From: Cyclobacteriaceae bacterium
GTDB taxonomy: Bacteria; Bacteroidota; Bacteroidia; Cytophagales; Cyclobacteriaceae
Length of the DNA stretch: 10,050 nt
Direction of reading: 5' to 3'
Assembly (NCBI GenBank): GCA_029880385.1
Contig: JAOUOM010000023.1
Coordinates: forward strand, 1 to 10,050
This document shows positions 1-6,664 of the stretch, piece by piece. Under the pieces are notes generated by a model. The model was not told the origin of the DNA and did not search any database. It was given only the letters and a program-made list of their open reading frames with translations. The translations under genes were made by a program, and so were the position numbers. The stretch's first letter is position 1, and each line of letters starts with the position of its first letter.

Positions 1-426
1 CGCGATTTTGTCACGATGGATAATCTGATGGACTATGCCCGTTTGGCACGTGATTGGGGGATTGGCTTTATCCAGTTACTGGAGCCTAGGGCTGTGGGAA
101 GGTACAAAAACCAGGATGTGGAATTATCTGATGAACATTATGCCATTCTGGACAGATTTTATCTCATGATAAATGAAGATAAAGAATACCGGCACTTTCC
201 CAGGATCATCCATACCAGTTATAACCAGCGAAACAGGGGCTGTGGCGGGGCTGGCAGGTACAATGTGATGATCGATACCGATGGCAGGATCAATGCGTGC
301 CCTTTTTGTCGTTCCAATGGTGTTTTTGCTTTGGACGACCAGGCAATAGATGGAGCTCGAAAAATACAGGAAGCTGGTTGCCATAAATTTCAGCCCCGAA
401 CCCGGGAGCTCAACCAGGTGGGATAG
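1..426 (+). CDS. Radical SAM protein, C-terminal part (5' end outside window)
   Basis: The reading frame is open from base 1 to the TAG at 424-426, so this is the last 141 residues of a longer protein. The core CX3CX2C radical SAM motif is not in the window. What is seen is a cysteine-rich tail: a GCGGAGR segment (Cys codon at 241), then YNVMIDTDGRINACPFC (Cys codons at 298 and 307) and a final GCHKF (Cys codon at 379). A tyrosine/aspartate-glycine strand followed by a CPxC pair and a late Cys resembles the SPASM/twitch-type auxiliary iron-sulfur domain of radical SAM enzymes, here in a short four-cysteine form. The upstream residues (FIQLLEPRAVGRY) fit the end of a TIM-barrel. The substrate cannot be inferred. 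The gene converges on the outer-membrane protein gene with 23 bases between the stop codons, and I see no clear terminator there. Radical SAM membership is inferred from the tail alone. Confidence 0.7.
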   Translation, partial: RDFVTMDNLMDYARLARDWGIGFIQLLEPRAVGRYKNQDVELSDEHYAILDRFYLMINEDKEYRHFPRIIHTSYNQRNRGCGGAGRYNVMIDTDGRINACPFCRSNGVFALDDQAIDGARKIQEAGCHKFQPRTRELNQVG

Positions 427-449
427 GGGGAATCAAAAAAACTGGCCGT

Positions 450-1418
450 TTATTCTTTTGCCTTGCCGCCCAGTCGATAGACCAGGTGAAACTGTAGCCT
501 GGCCCTGGCTTCCCGATACATGTAATATTCATTTGAAGTGATACGATAGGTTGGACTCAGGTAATTGTCATAGATCGAATAACTAGATACATCGCTATTA
601 GTCGAGTAGACTAAGAGTTGACTCGACAGGTTCAGAAAAGGAGTTACGTTTAACAAAATTCCCGTTCCAATCCCATACTCGCTATAAGAATGGGTCCTGC
701 GCTCGTTATAGATTTGTTCGGAAACCCACCAATCATTTAAACCAGTATCCGGATTGATCGTAAAATTGTATATAGTGGTTGCATGCATATAAGAGCTCGT
801 TCCAAAGGACATCAAAGGAGCAAAAAATAAGGAGAACTTTTGTTGGCCAAGGGGGAAAAAACGGGGCATAATGCCATATTGGGAAATCATTTCGTCGTAA
901 TAACTCGTCCAGGTGTTTGTCAAGGTATCACGTGGAGGAGTATGAAAGCCATAGCCAAACCTGCCGGAAACGTTGAGACTGAACTTTTCATTAAAGAAAT
1001 AGTCTACTTCTACTGTAAAACTGGGGTTCCCCGGAAAATCATAAGATCTGTTTTTAAAAGGGGCCATGATATTGGTGCTAACCATCCAGGGCCCATACGT
1101 GTACATGGCAGGTTTTGTGAAAAATGACCTGTAAACTTTCCGGTAGGGTTCTTTGGGGGAATTGCTAATTTCCTTTTGCCTTGCTTCAAAATAGACACTA
1201 TTTGTCGGCATGCCGGATGACGCTATCCGGTTGATCGTTTGAAACAATACAACGACTGTATTTCCTTCCGGAATTTTAAATGCTATTTTTTTTGCAGCTG
1301 AATCGATCTGAACAATCTGTCCCGTTCGTATTTTTCCATTTGTATAGAAAAGGGTGTCTTGCGCCCGGGTGTGGATTTGCATGAAAAGCAATAGTCCAAA
1401 AAAAAGGAATTTCGTCAT
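450..1418 (-). CDS. Predicted outer-membrane beta-barrel protein with signal peptide
   Basis: This 322-residue protein is not a recognised named family. Residues 1-19 form a signal peptide with a hydrophobic FLFFGLLLFM core and probable cleavage after TRA, which predicts export. Residues 21-65 (DTLFYTNGKI to INRI) resemble a short N-terminal module frequent in exported Bacteroidota proteins: an Asp-hydrophobic-nG start, then alternating strands. From about residue 107 the sequence is rich in aromatic residues, Gly, Ser and Asn, with alternating polar and hydrophobic strands (FTVEVDYFF, KFSLNVSGRFGYGF, KFSLFFAPLMSFG). It ends in a strand-like ARLQFHLVYRL followed by a short charged tail. This fits a beta-barrel of roughly 8-12 strands, though the exact terminal Phe signature is absent. 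The gene starts 9 bases after the stop of the upstream lipoprotein gene, so the two are almost certainly co-transcribed and may act together at the outer membrane. A function cannot be assigned. Confidence 0.72.
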   Translation of the reverse strand: MTKFLFFGLLLFMQIHTRAQDTLFYTNGKIRTGQIVQIDSAAKKIAFKIPEGNTVVVLFQTINRIASSGMPTNSVYFEARQKEISNSPKEPYRKVYRSFFTKPAMYTYGPWMVSTNIMAPFKNRSYDFPGNPSFTVEVDYFFNEKFSLNVSGRFGYGFHTPPRDTLTNTWTSYYDEMISQYGIMPRFFPLGQQKFSLFFAPLMSFGTSSYMHATTIYNFTINPDTGLNDWWVSEQIYNERRTHSYSEYGIGTGILLNVTPFLNLSSQLLVYSTNSDVSSYSIYDNYLSPTYRITSNEYYMYREARARLQFHLVYRLGGKAKE

Positions 1419-1427
1419 GGGATCGGG

Positions 1428-3056
1428 TTAGTTAATGGCAAAACTATTGGAAAAGTCTTCATAGAGTTTTCTGGAAAAGTTTGATAGTTCACCAGGTTGT
1501 CTGAATTTGAGGATTTCCCTGACCTGCGGCCTGCCCTCATAGTGCAGATTGGAACGGTAATACCCATTACTGTGTAGGATTAATGTCCTTGACAGACCCT
1601 TTTCCCTTCCTTTTGGTTCAAAATGAACGATAGTATGATCTCCTTTACGAAGGTGTTCCATGTATTGGTGGTCAACATACTGCAAGGCAGCGAGGTGGTC
1701 AGAACCATCATTCCCGGTGGCGAAGGAAGGTGTCAGGTAATCCACATTTTCGGCCAAATCATTTCCATAATCCATGGCGACATAATCCACTTCCCAAAAT
1801 TTAAATCCGGCGCGTAACCGAAACGATGCCGTTGTGGTTTCGTCATCCGGAAATTGGACGGGAATTACGATGGATTGGAACGAAACATCACCCAGTAACG
1901 GCACTTCATCCACAAGCTCCCAATTATCGCCATTTTTCATTTCCACTGAGAGCAACATACCTTGTTCGTTCATCCACTCATTGGTCTTTGTACCGTCAGA
2001 TTGCTGGTTTTTCTCTACACGCCGGCCATATTTTTTTCCTAACAGGCTGCTCATTTCCTTGTAAACATAGCCTCCCCAGGGTGAATTTTTGGCCGTAAGT
2101 ACCAGGCGGCCCGCTTTTGTCCCCATGGGTTTTTGGAAGGTCAGATTCACATAATTCAAGTCCGTTTCTGAAGGGGCATCAAACAAATAGGCAACTTCAT
2201 CCTGCGAGCTTACCTCATAGGTGAGATCCATTCCTTCGGGGGTTGAGGCTTTGTCGGGTTTTAGCAGTTGTTTTAACACATGAATTTTCCCCACTTTGTC
2301 CGGAACTACCTTTTCATCCGGTTGGTGGTATACAGCAAGCATCTCCAGCAGGTCGGTATATTGATTTTCGTACTCTTCGTTTATTACCTTAAGCTGATAA
2401 GTTTCCTTATCGGGTTGGTAATCGGGCAGTATTTTGTAATCGTGCCGTGCCAAAGCTGGTGTAACTGCACCTGTAAAGAGGGTGGACGTAAAGATGTATT
2501 CATTGCCGTCAAATGTGTAAACATGGGGGCAATTACACAGGATCAGTAAAATAATGATCATACCTGCGACAAAGGTTACGGCACCGGTACTGAGGTAGGA
2601 TAAGGTGGTGAGGGCACCGTTCATATTGTAGATGAGTACTTTTTGGATATTCTCCCCATCAATGGTAATGCGGTTGTTGCCCATGTCCTCGTACTCAGTC
2701 ATGTAGATATGCACTTGCCGGATGTAATTGCGCTCGGTGCCGGAATACCGTGCTGTTTGACCCGGTCGAAGGCTTTCATACATATATTTTGTCCGTTCGT
2801 CGACTTCCTTGACTTCCGCCAATATTTTGTTTTCATAGCGGTTGAGGACGACCGACGACAAGTCCCATTCTTCGTTGCCCAGATGCGCTACAAATGTGTA
2901 GGAAAAAGCATTGTACTTGTCCAAATCCAATACGGGTGTTTCACTAATGGGTTTTTCCCGGGCCTTATAATAGGTACAACCTGTCAGGTAAAGCGTCAGG
3001 GAAAGGATTAACAGGTAGGAAAATCCTTTTTGGAGGTGGGGATTGCGGAAGATCAT
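1428..3056 (-). CDS. Large lipoprotein of unknown function with CPxVYTFDGxxYxF domain
   Basis: This is a 542-residue protein. Residues 1-26 are a lipoprotein signal ending in the lipobox LTGC, with Cys27 as the predicted lipidated residue. Residues 48-145 form a beta-rich region ending in IQKVLIYNMNGALTT. A strongly hydrophobic stretch at about 157-175 (VTFVAGMIIILLILC) could span a membrane. Right after it comes CPHVYTFDGNEYIF (176-189), then FTGAVTPALARHDYKIL and QLKVINEEYENQYTDLLEMLAVYH (221-244). I recognise this CPxVYxxDGxxYxF...RxDY...NExxExQYxDxLxL pattern as a conserved uncharacterised module found in several phyla, but I know of no established function. The C-terminal 300 residues are mixed beta structure with no visible catalytic motif. 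Upstream is the hpf terminator, so the gene needs its own promoter in 3057-3120; I see only a weak TAnnTTTG-like match (TATTTTTT on the minus strand). There is no Shine-Dalgarno sequence before the ATG. Confidence 0.8.
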   Translation of the reverse strand: MIFRNPHLQKGFSYLLILSLTLYLTGCTYYKAREKPISETPVLDLDKYNAFSYTFVAHLGNEEWDLSSVVLNRYENKILAEVKEVDERTKYMYESLRPGQTARYSGTERNYIRQVHIYMTEYEDMGNNRITIDGENIQKVLIYNMNGALTTLSYLSTGAVTFVAGMIIILLILCNCPHVYTFDGNEYIFTSTLFTGAVTPALARHDYKILPDYQPDKETYQLKVINEEYENQYTDLLEMLAVYHQPDEKVVPDKVGKIHVLKQLLKPDKASTPEGMDLTYEVSSQDEVAYLFDAPSETDLNYVNLTFQKPMGTKAGRLVLTAKNSPWGGYVYKEMSSLLGKKYGRRVEKNQQSDGTKTNEWMNEQGMLLSVEMKNGDNWELVDEVPLLGDVSFQSIVIPVQFPDDETTTASFRLRAGFKFWEVDYVAMDYGNDLAENVDYLTPSFATGNDGSDHLAALQYVDHQYMEHLRKGDHTIVHFEPKGREKGLSRTLILHSNGYYRSNLHYEGRPQVREILKFRQPGELSNFSRKLYEDFSNSFAIN

Positions 3057-3120
3057 AATGTAAAAGGTATAAAAATTTATTCAAACACGAAAAAATACGG
3101 CGAAATCGTGTTGCTATAAA

Positions 3121-3152
3121 CAAATAAAAAAGCCAGTGTGTTGGCACTGGCT
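3121..3152 (-). terminator. Intrinsic terminator after hpf
   Basis: On the minus strand the sequence reads AGCCAGTG, a six-base loop, the perfect complement CACTGGCT, then TTTTT and ATTTG. The stem is 8 bp (arms 3131-3138 and 3145-3152) and the U-tract occupies about 3121-3130. It lies 20 bases past the hpf stop codon. Read on the plus strand the hairpin has no T-run, so it works only in the direction of hpf. It separates the translation-related block from the lipoprotein gene. Confidence 0.88.
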
Positions 3153-3172
3153 AGGTTGAACGATATATTCAG

Positions 3173-3475
3173 TTACTTAATAATGACCTGTTTTTCCTTA
3201 AACTTTTTTAATTGGCGTCTAAGAGCTTCGGTTGCATCATCAGCTGCGGCTTCAAACGATTTTGCATTAGTCTTGGCAAAAAGTTGCTCTCCAGGGATAT
3301 TCATTTTTACCTCGATCACTTTGTTTTCACGTGAGTCATCATTTTCTATGCGCAAAAACACCTCTGCATCAATAATCCGGTCGTAAAAGGTCTCCAGTTT
3401 ATCCAGTTTCTTTTGGATGAAATCAATCAGCTTTCGATCTGCGTCGAACCGAATGGAGTGCATTTGTACTTTCAT
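3173..3475 (-). CDS. hpf: Ribosome hibernation-promoting factor, short form (HPF/RaiA family)
   Basis: This 100-residue protein matches the sigma-54 modulation/S30EA (HPF) fold in length and layout. The N-terminus MKVQMHSIRFDADRKLIDFIQKKLDKLETFYDRI corresponds to beta1-alpha1. It is followed by beta strands (DAEVFLRIEN, KVIEVKMNIPGEQLFAKTNAKSF) and a terminal helix AADDATEALRRQLKKFKEK rich in Lys/Arg. It lacks the long C-terminal dimerisation extension of long HPF. Members of the family bind the 30S decoding region in slow growth and make ribosomes inactive. The gene follows the recombinase gene by 26 bases and is the last gene before the terminator at 3121-3152, so it is probably on the rpsU-recombinase transcript. 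There is no Shine-Dalgarno sequence before the ATG, as is usual in this phylum. Confidence 0.93.
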   Translation of the reverse strand: MKVQMHSIRFDADRKLIDFIQKKLDKLETFYDRIIDAEVFLRIENDDSRENKVIEVKMNIPGEQLFAKTNAKSFEAAADDATEALRRQLKKFKEKQVIIK

Positions 3476-3501
3476 AAGAATTTGTGTTTAGGGTTTAACC
3501 A

Positions 3502-4383
3502 TTAGGCTTTTGGATGGGCCTGGTCAAATACTGACTTCAGCTTTTCCAATGAATTATGTGTATAAACCTGCGTCGCCGCAAGGCTTGTATGTCCAAGCAG
3601 ATCCTTTACAGCGTTTAGGTCTGCTCCTTTGTTCAGTAAATGTGTGGCAAATGTATGACGAAGTACGTGGGGGCTTTTTTTGGAAAGCGTGGTTACTAAG
3701 CCCAGGTATTTGTTGATTAATCGATAAACCATCATGGGGTACATTTTCTGGCCCTTGTCGGTAACCAGCAGGAACCCATTCGAAGTGTCCTCCCACATTT
3801 CCTTCTTTTGTTTCATGTATTTCCTGATAAGTATAACGACAGAATCATGAACCGGGATTATCCTTTCTTTGTTTCTTTTTCCCAAAACTTTTATTGAATG
3901 GTCATGATAATTTATGTCCAGGTGCCGGATGTTGACCAATTCGGTTAGTCGAATACCGGTTGCATAGAGTAATTCGATGAGCATTTTGTCCCGACTGCCA
4001 AAGAAATCATCGGAATATGGGATTTGATCAAGTAAAACTGTCATTTCATTTTCACGAACAAATGAAGGCAGTTTTTTTTCTGATTTCAGTGGGCGCAGCC
4101 TGCTGGCGGGGTTTTGGGAAATATTCTGCCTGGCCTGAAGGAATTTGAAAAAGGACTTAAGGGTGGCAATTTTTCGATTGACCGTATGCGGGTGGTTTCC
4201 CTGCTCTACCAGTTGCACGATCCAACTGCGAAGGTGTGCATGCTGGATGTCATCAACCTGCCGGATGTCGAATGTGGCGGAAAGAAAGTCGAAAAATTTA
4301 TGGAGGTCATCCTGATAAGCGGTGACGGTATGCATACTATACCGCTTTTCGTACTGGATGTATTTCAGGAAATTATCGATCAT
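3502..4383 (-). CDS. xerC: Tyrosine recombinase, XerC/XerD type
   Basis: This 293-residue protein has the usual length of chromosomal Xer recombinases. Residues 1-95 form the SAM-like DNA-binding N-terminal domain (FLKYIQYEKRYSMHTVTAYQ, TVNRKIATLKSFFKFL). Residues 105-290 are the catalytic domain with all six expected residues: Arg145 (ATGIRLTEL), Lys169 (LGKRNKERIIPV), His239 and Arg242 (HVLRHTFATHLL), His265 (LLGHTSLAATQ) and the nucleophile Tyr274 (VYTH). Family enzymes resolve chromosome dimers at dif sites. The position between rpsU and hpf, together with the complete domain, marks it as a resident housekeeping gene rather than the integrase of a mobile element, and no attachment-site repeat or cargo is seen. 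XerC versus XerD cannot be decided from sequence alone. It starts just after a hairpin at 4391-4420 that may reduce its expression relative to rpsU. Confidence 0.88.
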   Translation of the reverse strand: MIDNFLKYIQYEKRYSMHTVTAYQDDLHKFFDFLSATFDIRQVDDIQHAHLRSWIVQLVEQGNHPHTVNRKIATLKSFFKFLQARQNISQNPASRLRPLKSEKKLPSFVRENEMTVLLDQIPYSDDFFGSRDKMLIELLYATGIRLTELVNIRHLDINYHDHSIKVLGKRNKERIIPVHDSVVILIRKYMKQKKEMWEDTSNGFLLVTDKGQKMYPMMVYRLINKYLGLVTTLSKKSPHVLRHTFATHLLNKGADLNAVKDLLGHTSLAATQVYTHNSLEKLKSVFDQAHPKA

Positions 4384-4420
4384 AAAAATTAGCCTTTACC
4401 TATCTGTATCGGTAAAGACT
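4384..4420 (-). terminator. Terminator-like hairpin (attenuator) between rpsU and the xer gene
   Basis: On the minus strand AGTCTTTACC pairs with GGTAAAGGCT across a 10-base loop. This gives a 10-bp stem (4411-4420 with 4391-4400) containing one T-G pair. Two bases after the right arm comes AATTTTT, which runs directly into the ATG of the recombinase. On the plus strand the wobble becomes a C-A mismatch and no T-run follows, so the structure favours minus-strand RNA. It is only moderately GC-rich, which fits partial rather than complete termination after rpsU. It could also cover the recombinase translation start. Confidence 0.5.
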
Positions 4421-4460
4421 AACTTACGAAATTATCTTTATAGTTGTTGGGTGGAAAAAC

Positions 4461-4655
4461 TTATTTGTTTTCCTTGTCCCTGATTTGCTGGATATAGGCC
4501 GCTTTGAGGACTTCTTCCCTTCTTTGAACAGAGGGTTTGGTGAAATATGTCCTTGATCTGAGTTCTCTAAGAACGCCAGTTTTTTCAAATTTCTTTTTAA
4601 ACCTTTTGAGCGCCTTGTCGATAGATTCGTTTTCTTTTACGTTTATAACGATCAT
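4461..4655 (-). CDS. rpsU: 30S ribosomal protein bS21
   Basis: This 64-residue basic protein has the clear bS21 pattern: MIVINVKENESIDKALKRF, then KKKFEKTGVLRELRSRTYFTKPSVQRREE and a Lys-rich tail. Residues 20-45 hold the conserved KKFEKxGVLxELRxRxxFxKPSxxRR core. bS21 sits on the 30S platform near the 3' end of 16S rRNA. In Bacteroidota it is implicated, with bS6 and bS18, in holding the anti-Shine-Dalgarno sequence away from mRNA. I chose the ATG at 4653-4655 because family members begin directly at M-[IL]-x-INVKENES. An in-frame GTG three codons upstream (4662-4664) would give a longer form that is less likely. The bases before either start contain no GGAGG-like sequence. A TAnnTTTG promoter box lies 22 bases upstream, so it probably heads its own transcript despite following the acyl-CoA dehydrogenase gene closely. 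Confidence 0.94.
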   Translation of the reverse strand: MIVINVKENESIDKALKRFKKKFEKTGVLRELRSRTYFTKPSVQRREEVLKAAYIQQIRDKENK

Positions 4656-4677
4656 ATAATTCACATTAATTGGGGCG

Positions 4678-4685
4678 CAAATATA
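4678..4685 (-). promoter_or_regulatory. Bacteroidota -7 promoter box for rpsU
   Basis: The minus strand reads TATATTTG, a full match to the Bacteroidota primary sigma factor -7 consensus TAnnTTTG. It ends 22 bases before the ATG, so transcription should begin about 15-19 bases upstream of the start codon. No good TTTG -33 element is visible; the nearest candidate is TTTA 17 bases upstream. The position in the intergenic gap, before a highly expressed ribosomal protein gene, supports function. Confidence 0.6.
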
Positions 4686-4709
4686 ATAGATATTTCAATA
4701 TGTAAATAG

Positions 4710-5864
4710 TTATGCCCCTAAAATACGACGGGCGATAACTATTTTTTGTATTTCCGACGTTCCTTCCCCGATTGTGCAGAGTTTCGCATCGCGATAGAAT
4801 TTTTCAACCGGAAAATCCTTGGTATATCCATAGCCGCCAAATACCTGAACGGCCTCATTGGCTACCCATACACATGTTTCGGATGCATAGAGTTTTGCCA
4901 TGGCCGATTCTTTTGTCACCGGTTGCTTTTGATCCTTGAGGTCTCCCGCACGATAGGTAAGCAAATGGGCAGCTTCTGTTTTTACCGCCATTTCTGCCAG
5001 TTTGAACGAAATACCCTGAAATTGGGCGATGGTTTTGCCAAATTGTTGGCGTTGCTCCGCATAACTGATGGCAGCATCCAGTGCTCCGGTTGCAATCCCG
5101 CAAGCAAGTGCCGCGATGGAGATCCGGCCCCCATCCAATACTTTCAAGGCTTGCACAAACCCGTCACCAACTTCCCCAATCCGGTTTTCGTCGGGGATAT
5201 TGCAGTCCTGAAAGATCATCTCGGTGGTTTCGGATGTACGCATACCCAATTTATTTTCTTTTTTTCCAGCCGCCATGCCCGGGGTTCCTTGTTCAATGAG
5301 AAATGCAGTGGCATTCCGCGGATTACCCATTTCGCCTGTACGTGCCATTACAACAGCTACATCGCAGGATTTTCCATGTGTAATAAAATTTTTCGTGCCA
5401 TTGATCACCCAGCTATTCCCCTTTTTCTGTGCTGTGGTCATCATATTGGCGGCATCTGAGCCGGTGTTTGGCTCGGTCAGTGCCCAGGCACCCAGCCATT
5501 TGCCAGTAGCAAGTAGCGGCAAGTATTTTTTCTTCTGTGCGTGACTGGCATGCAGCAGGATATGTCCGGTGCATAAACTGTTGTGCGCTGCCATGGAGAG
5601 TCCAATGCCCGGATCGACTTTTGCCAGTTCGATGATGGCCGTGATGTATTCACGGTAGCCAAACCCACTCCCGCCGTATTCCTGTGGTACCAATACGCCC
5701 ATCAGTCCCAGTTCGCCCAAAGCCTTTAGTACCTGAACAGGAAAATGCTGGGCTTCATCCCAGTCCATTTTGTACGGGTCTATTTCTCGTGCTGCAAATT
5801 TCCGAAGGGTGTCCCGGATCATCTCCAGATTTTCTTCTCTTTCCGCTGGGGTGTGGAACAACAT
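4710..5864 (-). CDS. Acyl-CoA dehydrogenase (short-chain/butyryl-CoA type)
   Basis: This 384-residue protein has the full length and three-domain order of FAD-dependent acyl-CoA dehydrogenases: an N-terminal helical domain (1-120), a middle beta domain starting at the flavin-binding WALTEPNTGSDAA (127-139) and a C-terminal helical domain (from about 235). Conserved elements include GGRISIAA (245-252), QRQQFGKTIAQFQ (271-283), VFGGYGYTKDFPVEKFYRDAK (341-361) and IGEGTSEIQKIVIARRIL. Glu367 in GEGTSEIQ lines up with the catalytic base of the short-chain and butyryl-CoA enzymes, which removes the alpha proton and passes electrons to ETF. Chain-length or branched-chain preference cannot be fixed from sequence. 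The start is the ATG nearest the conserved N-terminus, 29 bases after the stop of the DUF547 gene, so the two may share a transcript. The 54-base gap to rpsU shows no terminator. Confidence 0.93.
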   Translation of the reverse strand: MLFHTPAEREENLEMIRDTLRKFAAREIDPYKMDWDEAQHFPVQVLKALGELGLMGVLVPQEYGGSGFGYREYITAIIELAKVDPGIGLSMAAHNSLCTGHILLHASHAQKKKYLPLLATGKWLGAWALTEPNTGSDAANMMTTAQKKGNSWVINGTKNFITHGKSCDVAVVMARTGEMGNPRNATAFLIEQGTPGMAAGKKENKLGMRTSETTEMIFQDCNIPDENRIGEVGDGFVQALKVLDGGRISIAALACGIATGALDAAISYAEQRQQFGKTIAQFQGISFKLAEMAVKTEAAHLLTYRAGDLKDQKQPVTKESAMAKLYASETCVWVANEAVQVFGGYGYTKDFPVEKFYRDAKLCTIGEGTSEIQKIVIARRILGA

Positions 5865-5893
5865 GGTATGGCTTGTTTTGGGGTGAAAGGTAA

Positions 5894-6661
5894 CTACTTG
5901 AGCGATTTTTCATTTAATCGCCAGTCATAGGCAAGGTACTCGATTTCTGTCTTTTTGGAAATGGATATCCGGCTGTATTGATTGATAAATTCAATTTTCG
6001 TCTGGCCTTTTTCGAAATCCCGTCCAAACCACAGGAAAATGGATGACAAACGTGCTTTCTCCTTCGTAATATCGTTACGTATGGGGTCGTTTATAAACTC
6101 TTCGGCTTGATCGTTGAGTTGGTTTTCGAGTGTGGTGGCTTCATAGGCTTCTGTTCGGAGTTTGGGGCAGGAAAGGGAAGCACAGTTGATTGCGAAATGA
6201 ATACGGGGTTCATCAAAGTTGCTTCTGAGTATCCTGTGCTCTATATCGTTCAGCGTATAACATTCTTTTCCAATTCGGACAAAAGGCAGGTCCCATGGTG
6301 TATTGAGCAACGGCACCTGGATATTTTGGCCAATGTCCTTGATGCTTCCAATCGGGTAATGATCCAGGATGAGTTGTAAGGTAAACGCATTGTAGGCATT
6401 GATCCAGTAAGCCATTTTGTCTTCCCTGCTCCAGTTTTGATCATTAGGAGGGTTATCTGACAATTCATGTAAATAGGCAGTTAAAACAGGGAGGTCATTT
6501 TTCAGTCCGAGATAGTCTACATATCCCTGAGAGTCAACATGCGAGGCAAGAATGGTTGAAAAAGCCGCATGACTAACCGGAAAGGTTCCCTCTTGTCGGG
6601 GATTGAGTGAGGGGCAGCCTGTAAGGACAAATAAAAGAAACAGGGCAGCGGAAATTCTCAT
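5894..6661 (-). CDS. DUF547 domain lipoprotein
   Basis: This 255-residue protein has a short lipoprotein signal (residues 1-15) ending in LTGC, with Cys16 as the predicted lipidated residue, so it should be exported and membrane-anchored. The body is a DUF547 domain with its hallmark motifs in order: YVDYLGL (47-53), MAYWINAYNAFTLQLIL (83-99), NDIEHRILR (138-146) and RIHFAINCASLSCPKLRTEAY (153-173). It ends in the common AYDWRLN (244-250). The conserved NAYNA and HFAxNCASxSCP segments suggest a papain-like (transglutaminase-related) fold with a possible Cys/His site, but the activity is not established. The last residues reach into the gap before the acyl-CoA dehydrogenase gene. The ATG at 6659-6661 is only three bases from the start of the divergent antiporter gene, so any promoter must lie inside that gene. 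I see no good TAnnTTTG match there. Confidence 0.9.
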   Translation of the reverse strand: MRISAALFLLFVLTGCPSLNPRQEGTFPVSHAAFSTILASHVDSQGYVDYLGLKNDLPVLTAYLHELSDNPPNDQNWSREDKMAYWINAYNAFTLQLILDHYPIGSIKDIGQNIQVPLLNTPWDLPFVRIGKECYTLNDIEHRILRSNFDEPRIHFAINCASLSCPKLRTEAYEATTLENQLNDQAEEFINDPIRNDITKEKARLSSIFLWFGRDFEKGQTKIEFINQYSRISISKKTEIEYLAYDWRLNEKSLK

Positions 6662-6664
6662 AAA

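Noticed and set aside
427..449. A bidirectional terminator between the convergent radical SAM and outer-membrane protein genes
   Set aside because: The gap is only 23 bases; it contains an A-run but no inverted repeat of useful length.
3502..4383. The tyrosine recombinase as the integrase of a mobile element
   Set aside because: It is a complete Xer-type protein set between rpsU and hpf, with no direct repeats, tRNA target, cargo genes or composition change nearby.
4656..4664. GTG at 4662-4664 as the rpsU start
   Set aside because: bS21 proteins of this phylum start directly before the INVKENES segment, which fits the ATG at 4653-4655; the GTG adds three non-conserved residues.
4746..5459. 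A 237-codon open frame on the plus strand opposite the acyl-CoA dehydrogenase gene
   Set aside because: It lies entirely antisense to a well-supported enzyme gene, its product is Cys/Phe-rich with no recognisable motif, and it has no promoter or family resemblance.
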